Origin: SIAJ01 sp036266155
GTDB lineage: Bacteria; Planctomycetota; Planctomycetia; Gemmatales; Gemmataceae
Reading direction: 5' to 3'
DNA: 21,597 nt
NCBI GenBank assembly: GCA_036266155.1
Contig: DATANR010000330.1
Span: 1-21,597 of the forward strand
Shown here: piece by piece, positions 7,150 through 15,284 of the stretch
How positions within the stretch are numbered: position 1 is the first letter of the stretch
Layout of the letters: each line of letters starts with the position of its first letter
The notes under the pieces: model-generated
Seen by the model: the letters and a program-made list of their open reading frames with translations, nothing else
What the model was told of the DNA's origin: nothing
Database searches by the model: none
Position numbers and translations under genes: made by a program

Positions 7150-8163
7150 ATGAGACGGATCCTCACTATGCCTCCTGAATTCGGTACTCCCCGCCGCGAA
7201 CGCCCGCAGACGACTGAAGACTTCATCCGCGAGATCAAGGAGTCGGCCGACAAACTCCTGGTGGATGGCGCGTCACGCGGCGACGTGAAACTGTTGTGCA
7301 CGGCCTTCAAAGAACTGCGGCATTGCTTCAAAGTCTTCGGCCGCTACAAGGGCCGGCGTAAAGCAACGATCTTTGGATCGGCACGCACGAAGCCCGATCA
7401 CCCGACATATCAACAAGCAATCGAGTTTGGCCGCAAAATGGCCGAGGCGCATTGGATGATTGTGACGGGCGCCGGGGCCGGCATCATGGAGGCGGGGCAC
7501 GTCGGCGCTGGCCGCGATGCGAGCATGGGCCTCAACATCCTGCTCCCGTTCGAGCAATCGGCCAACACGGTGATGACCGGCAACGACAAGCTGATGACGA
7601 TGCGCTACTTCTTCACGCGCAAGCTCATGTTCGTGAAGGAGACGGATGCGATCGTTCTATTCCCCGGCGGCTTTGGCACGCACGACGAGGCCTTCGAGGC
7701 CCTGACCCTGATTCAGACGGGCAAGAGCCATCTCTTCCCTGTGGTGATGGTCGATCAACCGGGCGGCACCTACTGGTCCGAGTGGGCTGACTTCATCGAG
7801 CGTGAACTCAAGGCGCCTGGCTTAATTTCGCCGGCGGACACGTCGCTCTACTGCATCACGCACTCCGTGGATGAAGCCGTCTCCGAGGTGCTTGGTTTTT
7901 ACCGCGTCTACCACTCCATGCGGTACGTCCACAAGGACCTGATGATTCGGCTCAATCGGCCAATCTCGGACGAATTGCTCGAACACATCAACATGGAATT
8001 CAAGGACATCATCTGGGAAGGCCGGATCGAACGCAGCGCTGCCGATGCGATGGAAGCCAATGAGCCGCAGTTGTTTGACCTGCCGCGATTGCGCTTTCGG
8101 TTCGATCGTCATGGCCACTCGCGGTTTCGACAGATGATCAATTTGATCAATCGCTCGGAGTAA
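7150..8163 (+). CDS. LOG-family (TIGR00730-like) nucleotide-binding protein
   Basis: A 337-residue protein with the Rossmann-like lysine-decarboxylase-like/LOG fold. ATIFGSART is at 72-80, VTGAGAGIMEAGHVGA at 105-120, and the signature PGGFGTHDE at 172-180, preceded by the arginine-lysine pair of TRKLMF. Characterised LOG proteins hydrolyse nucleoside 5'-monophosphates to a free base and ribose 5-phosphate. Both an N-terminal region of about 70 residues and a C-terminal region of about 100 residues flank the core, making it longer than plant-type LOG (about 200 residues). The start could instead be the ATG at 7168, which has GACGGA at a distance of about nine bases. The ATG at 7150 has no clear ribosome site. 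It is 21 bp downstream of the STAS gene and 15 bp upstream of the sulfatase. Confidence 0.85.
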   Translation: MRRILTMPPEFGTPRRERPQTTEDFIREIKESADKLLVDGASRGDVKLLCTAFKELRHCFKVFGRYKGRRKATIFGSARTKPDHPTYQQAIEFGRKMAEAHWMIVTGAGAGIMEAGHVGAGRDASMGLNILLPFEQSANTVMTGNDKLMTMRYFFTRKLMFVKETDAIVLFPGGFGTHDEAFEALTLIQTGKSHLFPVVMVDQPGGTYWSEWADFIERELKAPGLISPADTSLYCITHSVDEAVSEVLGFYRVYHSMRYVHKDLMIRLNRPISDELLEHINMEFKDIIWEGRIERSAADAMEANEPQLFDLPRLRFRFDRHGHSRFRQMINLINRSE

Positions 8164-8178
8164 TGGCCGGAGGCATTC

Positions 8179-9588
8179 ATGCGAACCGTCGCACTCGTCG
8201 TTGGGCTGCTCGCCTCAGCAACCAACGCTGCTGAACGGCCCAATGTGGTGTTCATCCTCGCGGATGATCTGGGATGGGGCGACCTCGGCTGCTACGGGCA
8301 AACGATGATCCGCACGCCGAGCATCGACACGCTCGCAAAAGATGGCATGCGCTTCACGCAGGCTTATTCCGGCAACGCCGTGTGCGCCCCGTCGCGGTGT
8401 TGCTTGATGACCGGCATGCATCCCGGACACGCGTATATCCGCGACAACCGCCAGTGGAAGGCCGCGGAGCAGTGGTCCGGGCAAGTCCCACTGCCTGCTG
8501 ATACGGTGACGCTACCCAAGCTCTTCAAGGAAAAGGGCTACGCGACCGCGGCGATGGGTAAGTGGGGCCTCGGATCGCCGGAGAACTCCGGCGATCCGGC
8601 GAAGCTCGGCATCGACTACTTTTTCGGCTACTACTGCCAGGCGCATGCGCACAATCACTATCCGCAGTACGTCTGGAAGAACGGTAAGAAGGAGTTGCTC
8701 GACGGCAACGACGGCTCGGCCACGGGAAAACAATACACGCAAGATTTGTTCGAGGCCGAGTCTCTGAAGTTCGTCCGCGAACACAAGGACAAGCCGTTTT
8801 TCTTGTACCTGCCGTTCACCGTGCCGCATCTCGCTCTACAGGTGCCCGAGGATTCACTCGCCGAGTACAAGGACAAGTTTCCCGAGACGCCCTACATCGG
8901 CAAGCAATATCAACCGCACGCTACGCCGCGAGCGGCGTATGCGGCGATGGTCACGCGCATGGATCGCTCGGTTGGCCGGCTAATGAATTTGCTCAAGGAA
9001 CTAAAGCTCGACAGCAACACGATTGTGATTTTTGCCAGTGACAACGGTGCGATCGACGCCTACGCGGGGACTGACGCCAAGTTCTTCGGCGCTCTCGCGA
9101 ATTTCCGCGGCATGAAGGGCAGCCTCTACGAAGGCGGCATCCGTGTGCCGCTCATCGTTCGCTGGTCAGGGCACATTAAGGCGGCCTCAACGAGCGACTT
9201 GCCAGTTCCTTTTTGGGATCTGCTGCCAACGCTCTGTGCGGCCGCCGACATAGAGGCCCCAAAGAATTTGGATGGCCTGAGCATTCTGCCGACGCTCATC
9301 GGACACGGTGAGCAGGGCCGGCATGACTTTCTTTACTGGGAGTTCCCATCGTATGGTGGGCAACAAGCAGTGCGGGCGGGCAAATGGAAAGCGGTGCGGC
9401 AGAACCTGACGAAGGGGCCATCGGGCGTGGAACTATTTGACCTGGAATCCGATCCCTCGGAGAAAATGGACGTCGCGGCCGACCATGCCGATGTCGTGCA
9501 AAAACTTGAGAGGATCATGAAGGAACAACACACGCCAAGCGCGTTGTTTCCGCTGCCGTCCGTCGATCCGAAGCCCAAGAAGCAGTAG
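8179..9588 (+). CDS. Secreted arylsulfatase (formylglycine-dependent, arylsulfatase A-like)
   Basis: A 469-residue alkaline-phosphatase-superfamily sulfatase. A short signal peptide (about 1-17, ending near TNA) precedes RPNVVFILADDLGWGDLGCYG, which supplies the metal aspartates 29 and 30. The sulfatase signature CAPSRCCLMTG is at 69-79, so Cys69 should be converted to formylglycine. GKWGLG and FASDNGA, which carry further active-site and metal residues, are also present. The substrate cannot be deduced. Planctomycetes carry many such genes for sulfated polysaccharides. GGAGG seven bases before the ATG is the strongest ribosome site in this operon. The maturase gene is not in the window. Confidence 0.93.
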   Translation: MRTVALVVGLLASATNAAERPNVVFILADDLGWGDLGCYGQTMIRTPSIDTLAKDGMRFTQAYSGNAVCAPSRCCLMTGMHPGHAYIRDNRQWKAAEQWSGQVPLPADTVTLPKLFKEKGYATAAMGKWGLGSPENSGDPAKLGIDYFFGYYCQAHAHNHYPQYVWKNGKKELLDGNDGSATGKQYTQDLFEAESLKFVREHKDKPFFLYLPFTVPHLALQVPEDSLAEYKDKFPETPYIGKQYQPHATPRAAYAAMVTRMDRSVGRLMNLLKELKLDSNTIVIFASDNGAIDAYAGTDAKFFGALANFRGMKGSLYEGGIRVPLIVRWSGHIKAASTSDLPVPFWDLLPTLCAAADIEAPKNLDGLSILPTLIGHGEQGRHDFLYWEFPSYGGQQAVRAGKWKAVRQNLTKGPSGVELFDLESDPSEKMDVAADHADVVQKLERIMKEQHTPSALFPLPSVDPKPKKQ

Positions 9589-9600
9589 CCGCGAACGAGG

Positions 9601-9630
9601 TTGACGCAAACGCGTGGTTCGGGCTACCAT
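9601..9630 (+). promoter_or_regulatory. Predicted promoter of the polysaccharide-export ABC genes
   Basis: TTGACG at 9601-9606 and TACCAT at 9625-9630 are separated by 18 bases, matching a housekeeping-type -35/-10 pair (5/6 and 4/6). Transcription would start near 9637, after the TTG at 9601 and before the ATGs at 9646 and 9667. This argues that the permease does not start at the TTG. It is placed 12 bp after the sulfatase stop. Confidence 0.45.
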
Positions 9631-9666
9631 GCCGGCCGCCTGGACATGGATAAGGACCGCGCACGG

Positions 9667-10461
9667 ATGCCGGGTCGCATCGCCACGGTATGGCGGTTTC
9701 GTCATTTCTGGCTGTCGCTGGCCGGGATGGACTTGCGCGTCCGTTACCGGCGCTCCGTTCTCGGCATCGGCTGGTCGTTGCTCAATCCGATCGTCATGAC
9801 CGTCGTCTTCTGCGTCGGCTTCTCGACGTGGACCGGCAATGGCGACTGGCGGACCGCGGCCTCGTTTTATCTCACGGGCCTCGCTGTCTGGGACTTCATT
9901 AAGCACTCGGCCGTGCAGGGCAGCCTGACTTTTCCGCGCAATGAACCGTACATTCGGCAGTCGCCGATTCCGCTCGCGGTTTACACGCTCAGAACGAGCC
10001 TGGGTACGGCGGTCCACTTCGGGATTGCTCTCGTCGTAGCCGTAGTCGCGATCGGTGTGCTGCACCCGACTGATCATTTCACGTCGCTGTATGCGCTCTG
10101 GGCGGTCGTCCCCGCCGCGTGTTTGTTGCTGCTGTTTTGTTGGGCGGTTTCAACATTGTGCGCTGTCGCTAACGTTTATTTTCACGACACGCAGCATCTT
10201 GCCGAGGTCGGGCTGAACATCGGCTTCTTCTTGACGCCCATCATTTATGCGAAGGAACGGCTTGTCGAACGTGGCCTCGGATTCGTCGCCGACGTCAATC
10301 CGGTCGTCGCGTTTCTCGATATCATTCGCGATCCGCTGCTCACAGGAGCGCCGTCCACGACCGCCGCGTTCGTCCAGGCGGCCGGATTGACGTTTGTCGC
10401 CGTCGTCGCGGCCGTGGCTGTGCTCGCGCGATTTGAACGCCGACTTGTCTTTCATCTATGA
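9667..10461 (+). CDS. Polysaccharide-export ABC transporter permease (Wzm/TagG/KpsM type)
   Basis: A 264-residue inner-membrane protein of the ABC-2 family with about six membrane segments. The family signatures are VRYRRSVLGIGWSLLNP (25-41) before the first segment and YFHDTQHL (171-178) before a late one. It would export a lipid-linked polysaccharide with the ATPase encoded next. I choose the ATG at 9667 because AAGGA (9652-9656) lies at proper spacing. Other in-frame starts are the ATG at 9646 and the TTG at 9601, but the latter overlaps a likely -35 element. Its stop overlaps the start of the ATPase gene (ATGA, 10458-10461). No glycosyltransferase genes are nearby, so the cargo is unknown. 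Confidence 0.88.
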   Translation: MPGRIATVWRFRHFWLSLAGMDLRVRYRRSVLGIGWSLLNPIVMTVVFCVGFSTWTGNGDWRTAASFYLTGLAVWDFIKHSAVQGSLTFPRNEPYIRQSPIPLAVYTLRTSLGTAVHFGIALVVAVVAIGVLHPTDHFTSLYALWAVVPAACLLLLFCWAVSTLCAVANVYFHDTQHLAEVGLNIGFFLTPIIYAKERLVERGLGFVADVNPVVAFLDIIRDPLLTGAPSTTAAFVQAAGLTFVAVVAAVAVLARFERRLVFHL

Positions 10462-11234
10462 GCGCCATGCCCATTGCCATCGACCTCGACGACGTCCATC
10501 TCCGCTTTCGCGTCCGCTCGGCGACGCGCGTGTCGCTCAAGGAATATCTCGTTCGCGGCCTTTTCCGTTCCGCCTCCAATCCGCCGGTCGACGTGCACGC
10601 ACTGCGCGGCGTGAGTCTGCATGTCGATGAAGGCGAACGGCTCGGCATCATCGGCCACAACGGGGCTGGCAAGAGCACGCTGCTCAAAGTGATCGCTGGC
10701 GTCTATCCGCCGACCGCGGGGATGTGCACGATCAATGGCCGCATTTGCTCGCTCTTCGACCTCATGGTCGGCTTCGAGATGGAAGCGAGCGGCTGGGATA
10801 ACATCCGCTTCCGCTCTTACCTTCAGGGCGAGACGCCCCGCACGATTCGCGGCAAAGTGAATGGCATCGCCGAATTCAGCGAGCTGGGCCGGTTCCTTGA
10901 TGTGCCGCTCAAGTATTACTCGGCCGGCATGCTGGTCCGTCTCGCGTTCTCGATCGCCTCAGCGGCGGACCCGGAAATTCTGCTCATCGATGAAGCCTTA
11001 GCGGCCGGCGATGCAAGCTTTCGAGCCAAGGCCCGCGAGCGCATCACGGAGTTGAAGCAGGCCGCCCGGCTCATGGTGCTCGTGTCGCACGACCTGAACG
11101 CGTTGCCCGATCTTTGCACGGCCGTCGCGTGGATGGAGAGGGGCCAGGTCAAAATGCTCGGGCCCTGCGACGAAATCATCCCGGCGTATCGTTCGTCGAT
11201 GGCAAGAGCGGCCCCGGTCGGCGCGGCGGCGTGA
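10458..11234 (+). CDS. Polysaccharide-export ABC transporter ATP-binding protein (short Wzt/TagH type)
   Basis: A 258-residue ATPase with Walker A GHNGAGKST (66-74), an ABC signature of the export type YYSAGM (153-158), Walker B ILLIDEA (174-180) and the switch histidine in VSHD (about 208-211). The distinctive SLFDLMVGFEMEASGWDNI stretch is typical of the Wzt/KpsT/TagH group. It ends shortly after the ATPase fold and lacks the C-terminal carbohydrate-binding domain of O8/O9a Wzt, so chain-end recognition is not expected. It is translationally coupled to the permease. Its last 59 bases overlap, tail to tail, the metallopeptidase gene on the other strand. Confidence 0.9.
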   Translation: MSAMPIAIDLDDVHLRFRVRSATRVSLKEYLVRGLFRSASNPPVDVHALRGVSLHVDEGERLGIIGHNGAGKSTLLKVIAGVYPPTAGMCTINGRICSLFDLMVGFEMEASGWDNIRFRSYLQGETPRTIRGKVNGIAEFSELGRFLDVPLKYYSAGMLVRLAFSIASAADPEILLIDEALAAGDASFRAKARERITELKQAARLMVLVSHDLNALPDLCTAVAWMERGQVKMLGPCDEIIPAYRSSMARAAPVGAAA

Positions 11235-11934
11235 ACGGCACCGGCACCAACTTCGGTCGCGGGAGATGCAGACCGACAACGCAGCCATGCCGTCGCGCGA
11301 GCTGGGCGAACGACAGCCGCAAGAAGGCATAGCGGGCCGGGTCGGCGCCATTCTTCAGATAGTCGGTCGCCAGCCGATCCATGTGCGCGTCGTACTTTTT
11401 CTGGCTGCCAGTGTGTGCGGAATAACGCCCTTCGTGTCGCCGCAGATCGCCATCGAGCGCCGGGCTGATGTGGTACAACTCGTGGAAGAGCGTAATCAAT
11501 TTGTCCTGAAAATCCCGGTTCAAGAAACGTGGCAAGCAAAACGTGACGAGATACAGAATATCCCATCCTTCAACGATGAAACGCTGAACCTGATAGGCGT
11601 TCCCGCGATAAACCGTCGCCAGCGCCCCACGTTGGAAGCGCATCGGCGTGACGCGAGCCTGCAGCCCGTGTCGTCGGCCATTGCGCGCCTTGATGATCGT
11701 GAACAGGATGCGCCGCACATCAATGTGCGCCAGCACCGGTGAGCGGCGCACCACGTCCTCGCAGAGTCGGCGCATGTTGCCGGAGAAGTCGAACGGCTGC
11801 CTTTCGGGGCCAGTATCGACCGAATCGGGCGGCGGCGGGACCGGCAGCGTTCGCCGTTCGGACAACTTGAGCGCCAGCCGTGGCGGCGGACGCGACGCGT
11901 CCCAGTGATAGGCGAGTGGAAGTGGGCGGCTCAT
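11176..11934 (-). CDS. Putative metallopeptidase (phage-metallopeptidase-like HExxH protein)
   Basis: A 252-residue protein with no signal peptide. The zinc motif HELYH is at 151-155 in LITLFHELYHISP, followed by a downstream HEGRYSAHTGSQKKYD region (167-182) that could give the third ligand. This arrangement matches the family annotated as putative phage metallopeptidase (PF18894-like). The N-terminal 45 residues are proline- and arginine-rich, and the C-terminus is proline-rich. The substrate is unknown. Its ATG overlaps the stop of the serine hydrolase-NamZ gene as ATGA (11931-11934), so it is probably cotranslated with it. Its 3' end overlaps the ABC ATPase gene by 59 bp. No phage structural gene is present nearby. 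Confidence 0.75.
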   Translation of the reverse strand: MSRPLPLAYHWDASRPPPRLALKLSERRTLPVPPPPDSVDTGPERQPFDFSGNMRRLCEDVVRRSPVLAHIDVRRILFTIIKARNGRRHGLQARVTPMRFQRGALATVYRGNAYQVQRFIVEGWDILYLVTFCLPRFLNRDFQDKLITLFHELYHISPALDGDLRRHEGRYSAHTGSQKKYDAHMDRLATDYLKNGADPARYAFLRLSFAQLARRHGCVVGLHLPRPKLVPVPFTPPRRPGPLLPSTNDTPG

Positions 11935-14207
11935 TCGGGATAAAGCAAAAAGGACCTGCGGCGCTCGCGGAAGGCACGCACGTCCGCGGCCCAGGGCTTC
12001 ATGATCTCGGCAACCGTCTTGCCGGCGATCAGAGCATCATAGCTCGCCTTGTGAACGAGAAGGCGATCGTAGTTTTTCGGTTCCCACTGTCCGGGGAATA
12101 GATCACGCAGTGCCACAGCAATCGTCACTCCGGTGCGCAACGGATCGAACTTCGACCAATCGTCGACGATGATCTGGACGCCGCCACATGGCGTTTTCGC
12201 GTGAACGCTTGTAGTCGGCGTCAGACTTGTTGGCACGAAACGTACGCCAACTAATCCGGAGGAATTGAGCGCGGCCGCAAACTTCGCTCCATCCAGCCAC
12301 GGAGCGCCGATCCATTCGAAGGGGCGTTCCGTACCGCGACCGACGCTGATGTTGGTCGTCTCCAAGAGACCGATGCCGGGGTAGAGCAGGGCGGCAGTCA
12401 AGCCGCGCATGTTGGGCGACGGGTTCACCCAGGTCAGGTTCGTCTTGTCGAACAAGTCGCCACGCTTCCAGTTTTCGCACTTGATGATTTTCAAATCGAC
12501 TTTGAGCTTGCGCTCCGCGACGAACATTTGCGCCAGTTCGCCAACGGTCATCCCGTGGCGAATCGGCAATGAATGGTAGGCAATAAATGACTCGCGGCCA
12601 GGATCGGTGAGCGGTCCGTCGATCGCGAGGCCGCCGATCGGATTCGGTCGATCGAGCACAACGACCGCTCGATTGTGCTCGGCCGCGGCCTCCAATACGT
12701 TGCCGAGCGTGCTGATGAACGTGTAAAACCGGCAGCCGATGTCCTGGATGTCGTAGACGAGCGTGTCGATGTCCTTGAGAGTCTCCGCGTCCGGCTTGCG
12801 GCGCTTGCCATAGAGGCTATAGACGGGCAGGCCGGTCTTCTCATCCGTTGAGTCCGTGATGTTCGATTGATCCAGTTCCCCGCGAATGCCATGTTCCGGG
12901 CTGAACAGGGCGACGAGCTTAATACCCTCGGCCGCATGCAGCACATCCGCCGTCGCCCGCCCCTGCCGATCGTGGCCGGTGTGATTCGTAACCAGCCCAA
13001 TCTTGCGATCCTTCAAATTCGCAAACTTCTCGCGCTCCAGTACGTCAATGCCACACGGAACGGTACTGATTTCCGACCTCTGACCTCTGACCTCCGTCTT
13101 CTGAATTGCTCCCGCGACGATGTTCGCCACCTCGCGCCGCAGGCCGGTTACTTGCACCTTTTCTGAGATATGCACGCGGTTCGTCAAGATGATGACCGCC
13201 GTGCCGCTCGGCGGGTCGATCCAGATTGACGTGCCAGTGAAACCCGTGTGGCCGAAGCCTTCGCCTTTTGGAAACAGTTCGCCACGCGGAGCACTGTAGC
13301 TCGTGTCCACATCCCAGCCGCGCGACCGTTTGCCGCCGGGCACGGGCATGGGGGCCGTCATCAAGCGCACGCCGAGTGGACTCAACACACGCTTGCCATC
13401 GAGTTCGCCGCCGTGCAGCAACATGCGCGCGTAGCGCGCCAGATCGTCGGCCGTGCTGAACAGCCCCGCGTGTCCCGCGACGCCGCCCATCGTGGCCGAT
13501 CGGGGATCGTGAACTTCGCCGACGAGCCAACGGCCAACGCGCTCGGCCGTCGGCGCCGTGCGTGACTTGAGCGCATCCGAGGGATGGAAGCCCGTGTCTT
13601 TCATCGCCAATGGCTCGAAAACGTTGACGCGCGCGATCTCGTCTAGTGGCTTGCCGCTGATTCGTTCAATCAGTTCGCCGAGGACGATGAAGCCGACGTC
13701 GCTGTACTTGAAGCGTGCCCCGGGCTCGGCTTCGAGCGGCAAGGCAGCGATTCGTTTCATCGCGTCGGCTTTACCGTCCTTGTAGTCGGCCACGGCGTTG
13801 TCCGCGAGCAGACCGCTCGTGTGCGTCATCAGGTGTTCGACGGTAACATTGCCTTTTCCATTGGCCGCGAAGTCGGGCCAGTAGAAGGCGACCTTCTCGG
13901 CGAGACGCAGTTTCCCTTGTTCGGTGAGCACGAATGCGGATGTTGCGGTGGCGATCGGCTTCGTCAATGAAGCCATGTCGAACACGGTGTCCGGCGTCAT
14001 CGCGACTTTGTCCGGCTTCAATGCGCGATTGCCAAACGCCTTGCGATAGACGAACTGGTCGCCGTGAACGACCACGACGACGGCACCGGGACAGTCGCCG
14101 CGCTTGATCGAGGCGGCCACGGCCTCATCGATGCGATTGAGCCGCTCCCGATCGATGTCGGCAAGTGCGACGAGCGGAAAGATTAGCAGTGCGACGAGAG
14201 TGCGCAT
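11931..14207 (-). CDS. Fusion of a beta-lactamase-fold serine hydrolase (AmiE-like) and NamZ exo-N-acetylmuramidase (DUF1343)
   Basis: A 758-residue exported protein (signal peptide about 1-16, ending ALA). Residues about 20-368 form a class C beta-lactamase/AmiE-type hydrolase with SLTK (Ser80, Lys83), YSD (168-170) and HTG (320-322). Residues about 385-758 form a NamZ domain (formerly DUF1343) with FSPEHG (435-440), PVYSLYG (461-467), YDIQDIGCRFYTF (485-497) and DRPNPIGG (519-526). In Bacillus the separate genes namZ (ybbC) and amiE (ybbE) lie in one operon with nagZ, acting on MurNAc-peptides and MurNAc-ended glycan. The fusion suggests one polypeptide that removes peptides and then releases MurNAc in the periplasm. 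The junction (371-380) is encoded by a heptamer repeat. The first domain might instead be an esterase or D-Ala-peptidase. Translationally coupled to the metallopeptidase. Confidence 0.88.
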   Translation of the reverse strand: MRTLVALLIFPLVALADIDRERLNRIDEAVAASIKRGDCPGAVVVVVHGDQFVYRKAFGNRALKPDKVAMTPDTVFDMASLTKPIATATSAFVLTEQGKLRLAEKVAFYWPDFAANGKGNVTVEHLMTHTSGLLADNAVADYKDGKADAMKRIAALPLEAEPGARFKYSDVGFIVLGELIERISGKPLDEIARVNVFEPLAMKDTGFHPSDALKSRTAPTAERVGRWLVGEVHDPRSATMGGVAGHAGLFSTADDLARYARMLLHGGELDGKRVLSPLGVRLMTAPMPVPGGKRSRGWDVDTSYSAPRGELFPKGEGFGHTGFTGTSIWIDPPSGTAVIILTNRVHISEKVQVTGLRREVANIVAGAIQKTEVRGQRSEISTVPCGIDVLEREKFANLKDRKIGLVTNHTGHDRQGRATADVLHAAEGIKLVALFSPEHGIRGELDQSNITDSTDEKTGLPVYSLYGKRRKPDAETLKDIDTLVYDIQDIGCRFYTFISTLGNVLEAAAEHNRAVVVLDRPNPIGGLAIDGPLTDPGRESFIAYHSLPIRHGMTVGELAQMFVAERKLKVDLKIIKCENWKRGDLFDKTNLTWVNPSPNMRGLTAALLYPGIGLLETTNISVGRGTERPFEWIGAPWLDGAKFAAALNSSGLVGVRFVPTSLTPTTSVHAKTPCGGVQIIVDDWSKFDPLRTGVTIAVALRDLFPGQWEPKNYDRLLVHKASYDALIAGKTVAEIMKPWAADVRAFRERRRSFLLYPE
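13074..13101 (-). repeat. Tandem heptamer repeat inside the fusion gene, at the domain junction
   Basis: On the plus strand four consecutive heptamers read CGACCTC, TGACCTC, TGACCTC, CGTCTTC (13074-13101), followed by TG. On the coding strand this reads as copies of GAGGTCA and encodes the linker TEVRGQRSEI. The length of 28 bases does not keep the reading frame by itself unless combined with flanking bases. Simple heptamer arrays of this type are, to my recollection, common between planctomycete genes, but their presence within a gene is unusual. Confidence 0.6.
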
Positions 14208-14246
14208 GAATTGAGACTAGCGTTTTCGACGTCTTTGGCAGAGAGG

Positions 14247-15188
14247 TTATTTCACATCCTCGTAGCCGAACTTCCGCTTCACCTTGTCCGCCGGGTAAGG
14301 TTTGCCGTCGACTTCGACATAAGGGTACACGAAGAAATTGAGCGGCGGGCCATCCTGCTTGGGCGAAAGAACGATGTCGCGGCCGGTCGAGAAAGTCACG
14401 CGATCGGCGGTCAGGCTGCCGAAGTAGTAATCCTTCATCTTTGGGTCTTTGTTCGCCTCGGAAATGTCGACTGGCACCCAGCCCGCGTCGGTTTTGAACT
14501 TGGCCCAGCAATGATAGCCGGCGATGTCGCCCGTACCGCGTTTTTCGGGGATGCCGAAACCGATCTCGAAACGCGCGGGAATCTTTTGCGAGCGAGTTAG
14601 GGCGATGAACAGGCTGTGGAAATCGGTGCAATTTCCGAACTTGCTGTCGCAAACCCAATTCACGTCGCCGCGGCCCCACTCGGTGCCGTCCTTGGCGTAA
14701 CGCATCATGCCGTTGACGAGATCGTACAGTTCGCGAGCTGTGGCCATCGGGTCGTCCGGCAGCTTCTTGCCTTCGAGCAACTTGAGGTGCTTGCCGTCCG
14801 GCGGGGCCAGCGGGTCGGGCTTGAGGTGCAAGTCGAGCATGTCCTTGATCGCCTTGTCGGTCGCGCCGCGGACCTCTTTACGTTTGATGGTGTGGACCGC
14901 CTTCAACGGAATGTTGCCATCGGCGTCGGCCTTGGCTTCGAGGTAATACATGCGATTGCCAAACTTGTTCTCGGTCCTTTCCGCGGCCTTGACGGGAAAG
15001 GTCTTGTCAATCGCGATCACCTCTTGATCGTCCGTCGTCTGCGGCACGGGCAGCCAGACGCGCGCGTCTTGGCCGGGTTTCAGGCCGCTGATGGTGACTT
15101 CGTAGTTCAATTTGAAGGAGCGCGATTTGGGCTCGTCGGCTGTCAGAGTCGGAGCAATTGCAAGCAAAACGAGGATGACAGATCGCAT
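14247..15188 (-). CDS. Secreted transglutaminase-like domain protein
   Basis: A 313-residue protein with a signal peptide (about 1-17) and a transglutaminase-like cysteine-protease fold. The catalytic triad is visible as Cys187 in FGNCTDFHSLF, His226 in GYHCWAKF and Asp241 in PVDISEA. The N-terminal 110 residues are a beta-rich domain with VWLPVPQT, as in many bacterial transglutaminase-like proteins. Bacterial members are mostly proteases or amidases, and no substrate can be named. The start at 15188 (MRSVILVLLA) begins a proper signal peptide. An upstream ATG at 15224 would place the first residues inside the large hairpin repeat and is rejected. It lies 39 bp upstream of the fusion gene on the same strand, so it may belong to an envelope operon. 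Confidence 0.87.
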   Translation of the reverse strand: MRSVILVLLAIAPTLTADEPKSRSFKLNYEVTISGLKPGQDARVWLPVPQTTDDQEVIAIDKTFPVKAAERTENKFGNRMYYLEAKADADGNIPLKAVHTIKRKEVRGATDKAIKDMLDLHLKPDPLAPPDGKHLKLLEGKKLPDDPMATARELYDLVNGMMRYAKDGTEWGRGDVNWVCDSKFGNCTDFHSLFIALTRSQKIPARFEIGFGIPEKRGTGDIAGYHCWAKFKTDAGWVPVDISEANKDPKMKDYYFGSLTADRVTFSTGRDIVLSPKQDGPPLNFFVYPYVEVDGKPYPADKVKRKFGYEDVK

Positions 15189-15210
15189 GTTCGCGGCTCG
15201 GTGGAAGATT

Positions 15211-15277
15211 GGCGAGCGGAGCACCGTCAGGCGCCCGATAACGACATTATCGGGCGCCTGACGGTGCTCCGCTCGCC
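15211..15277. repeat. Perfect 31-bp inverted repeat, terminator-like hairpin
   Basis: Arms 15211-15241 and 15247-15277 are exact reverse complements over 31 bases with a 5-base loop (cgaca). The outer bases ggcgagcggagc match the start of the thiL-end repeat (21538-21549), and the inner cccgata/tatcggg bases also recur there, but the middle differs. It begins 7 bp after the stop of the cytochrome gene on the minus strand, so it probably ends that transcript. There is no T-run. It lies 22 bp before the start of the transglutaminase-like gene. Confidence 0.9.
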
Positions 15278-15284
15278 CTGACTA

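Noticed and set aside
9601..9666. TTG start for the ABC permease giving 286 residues
   Set aside because: The TTG is the first triplet of a likely -35 element, and AAGGA is well placed for the ATG at 9667.
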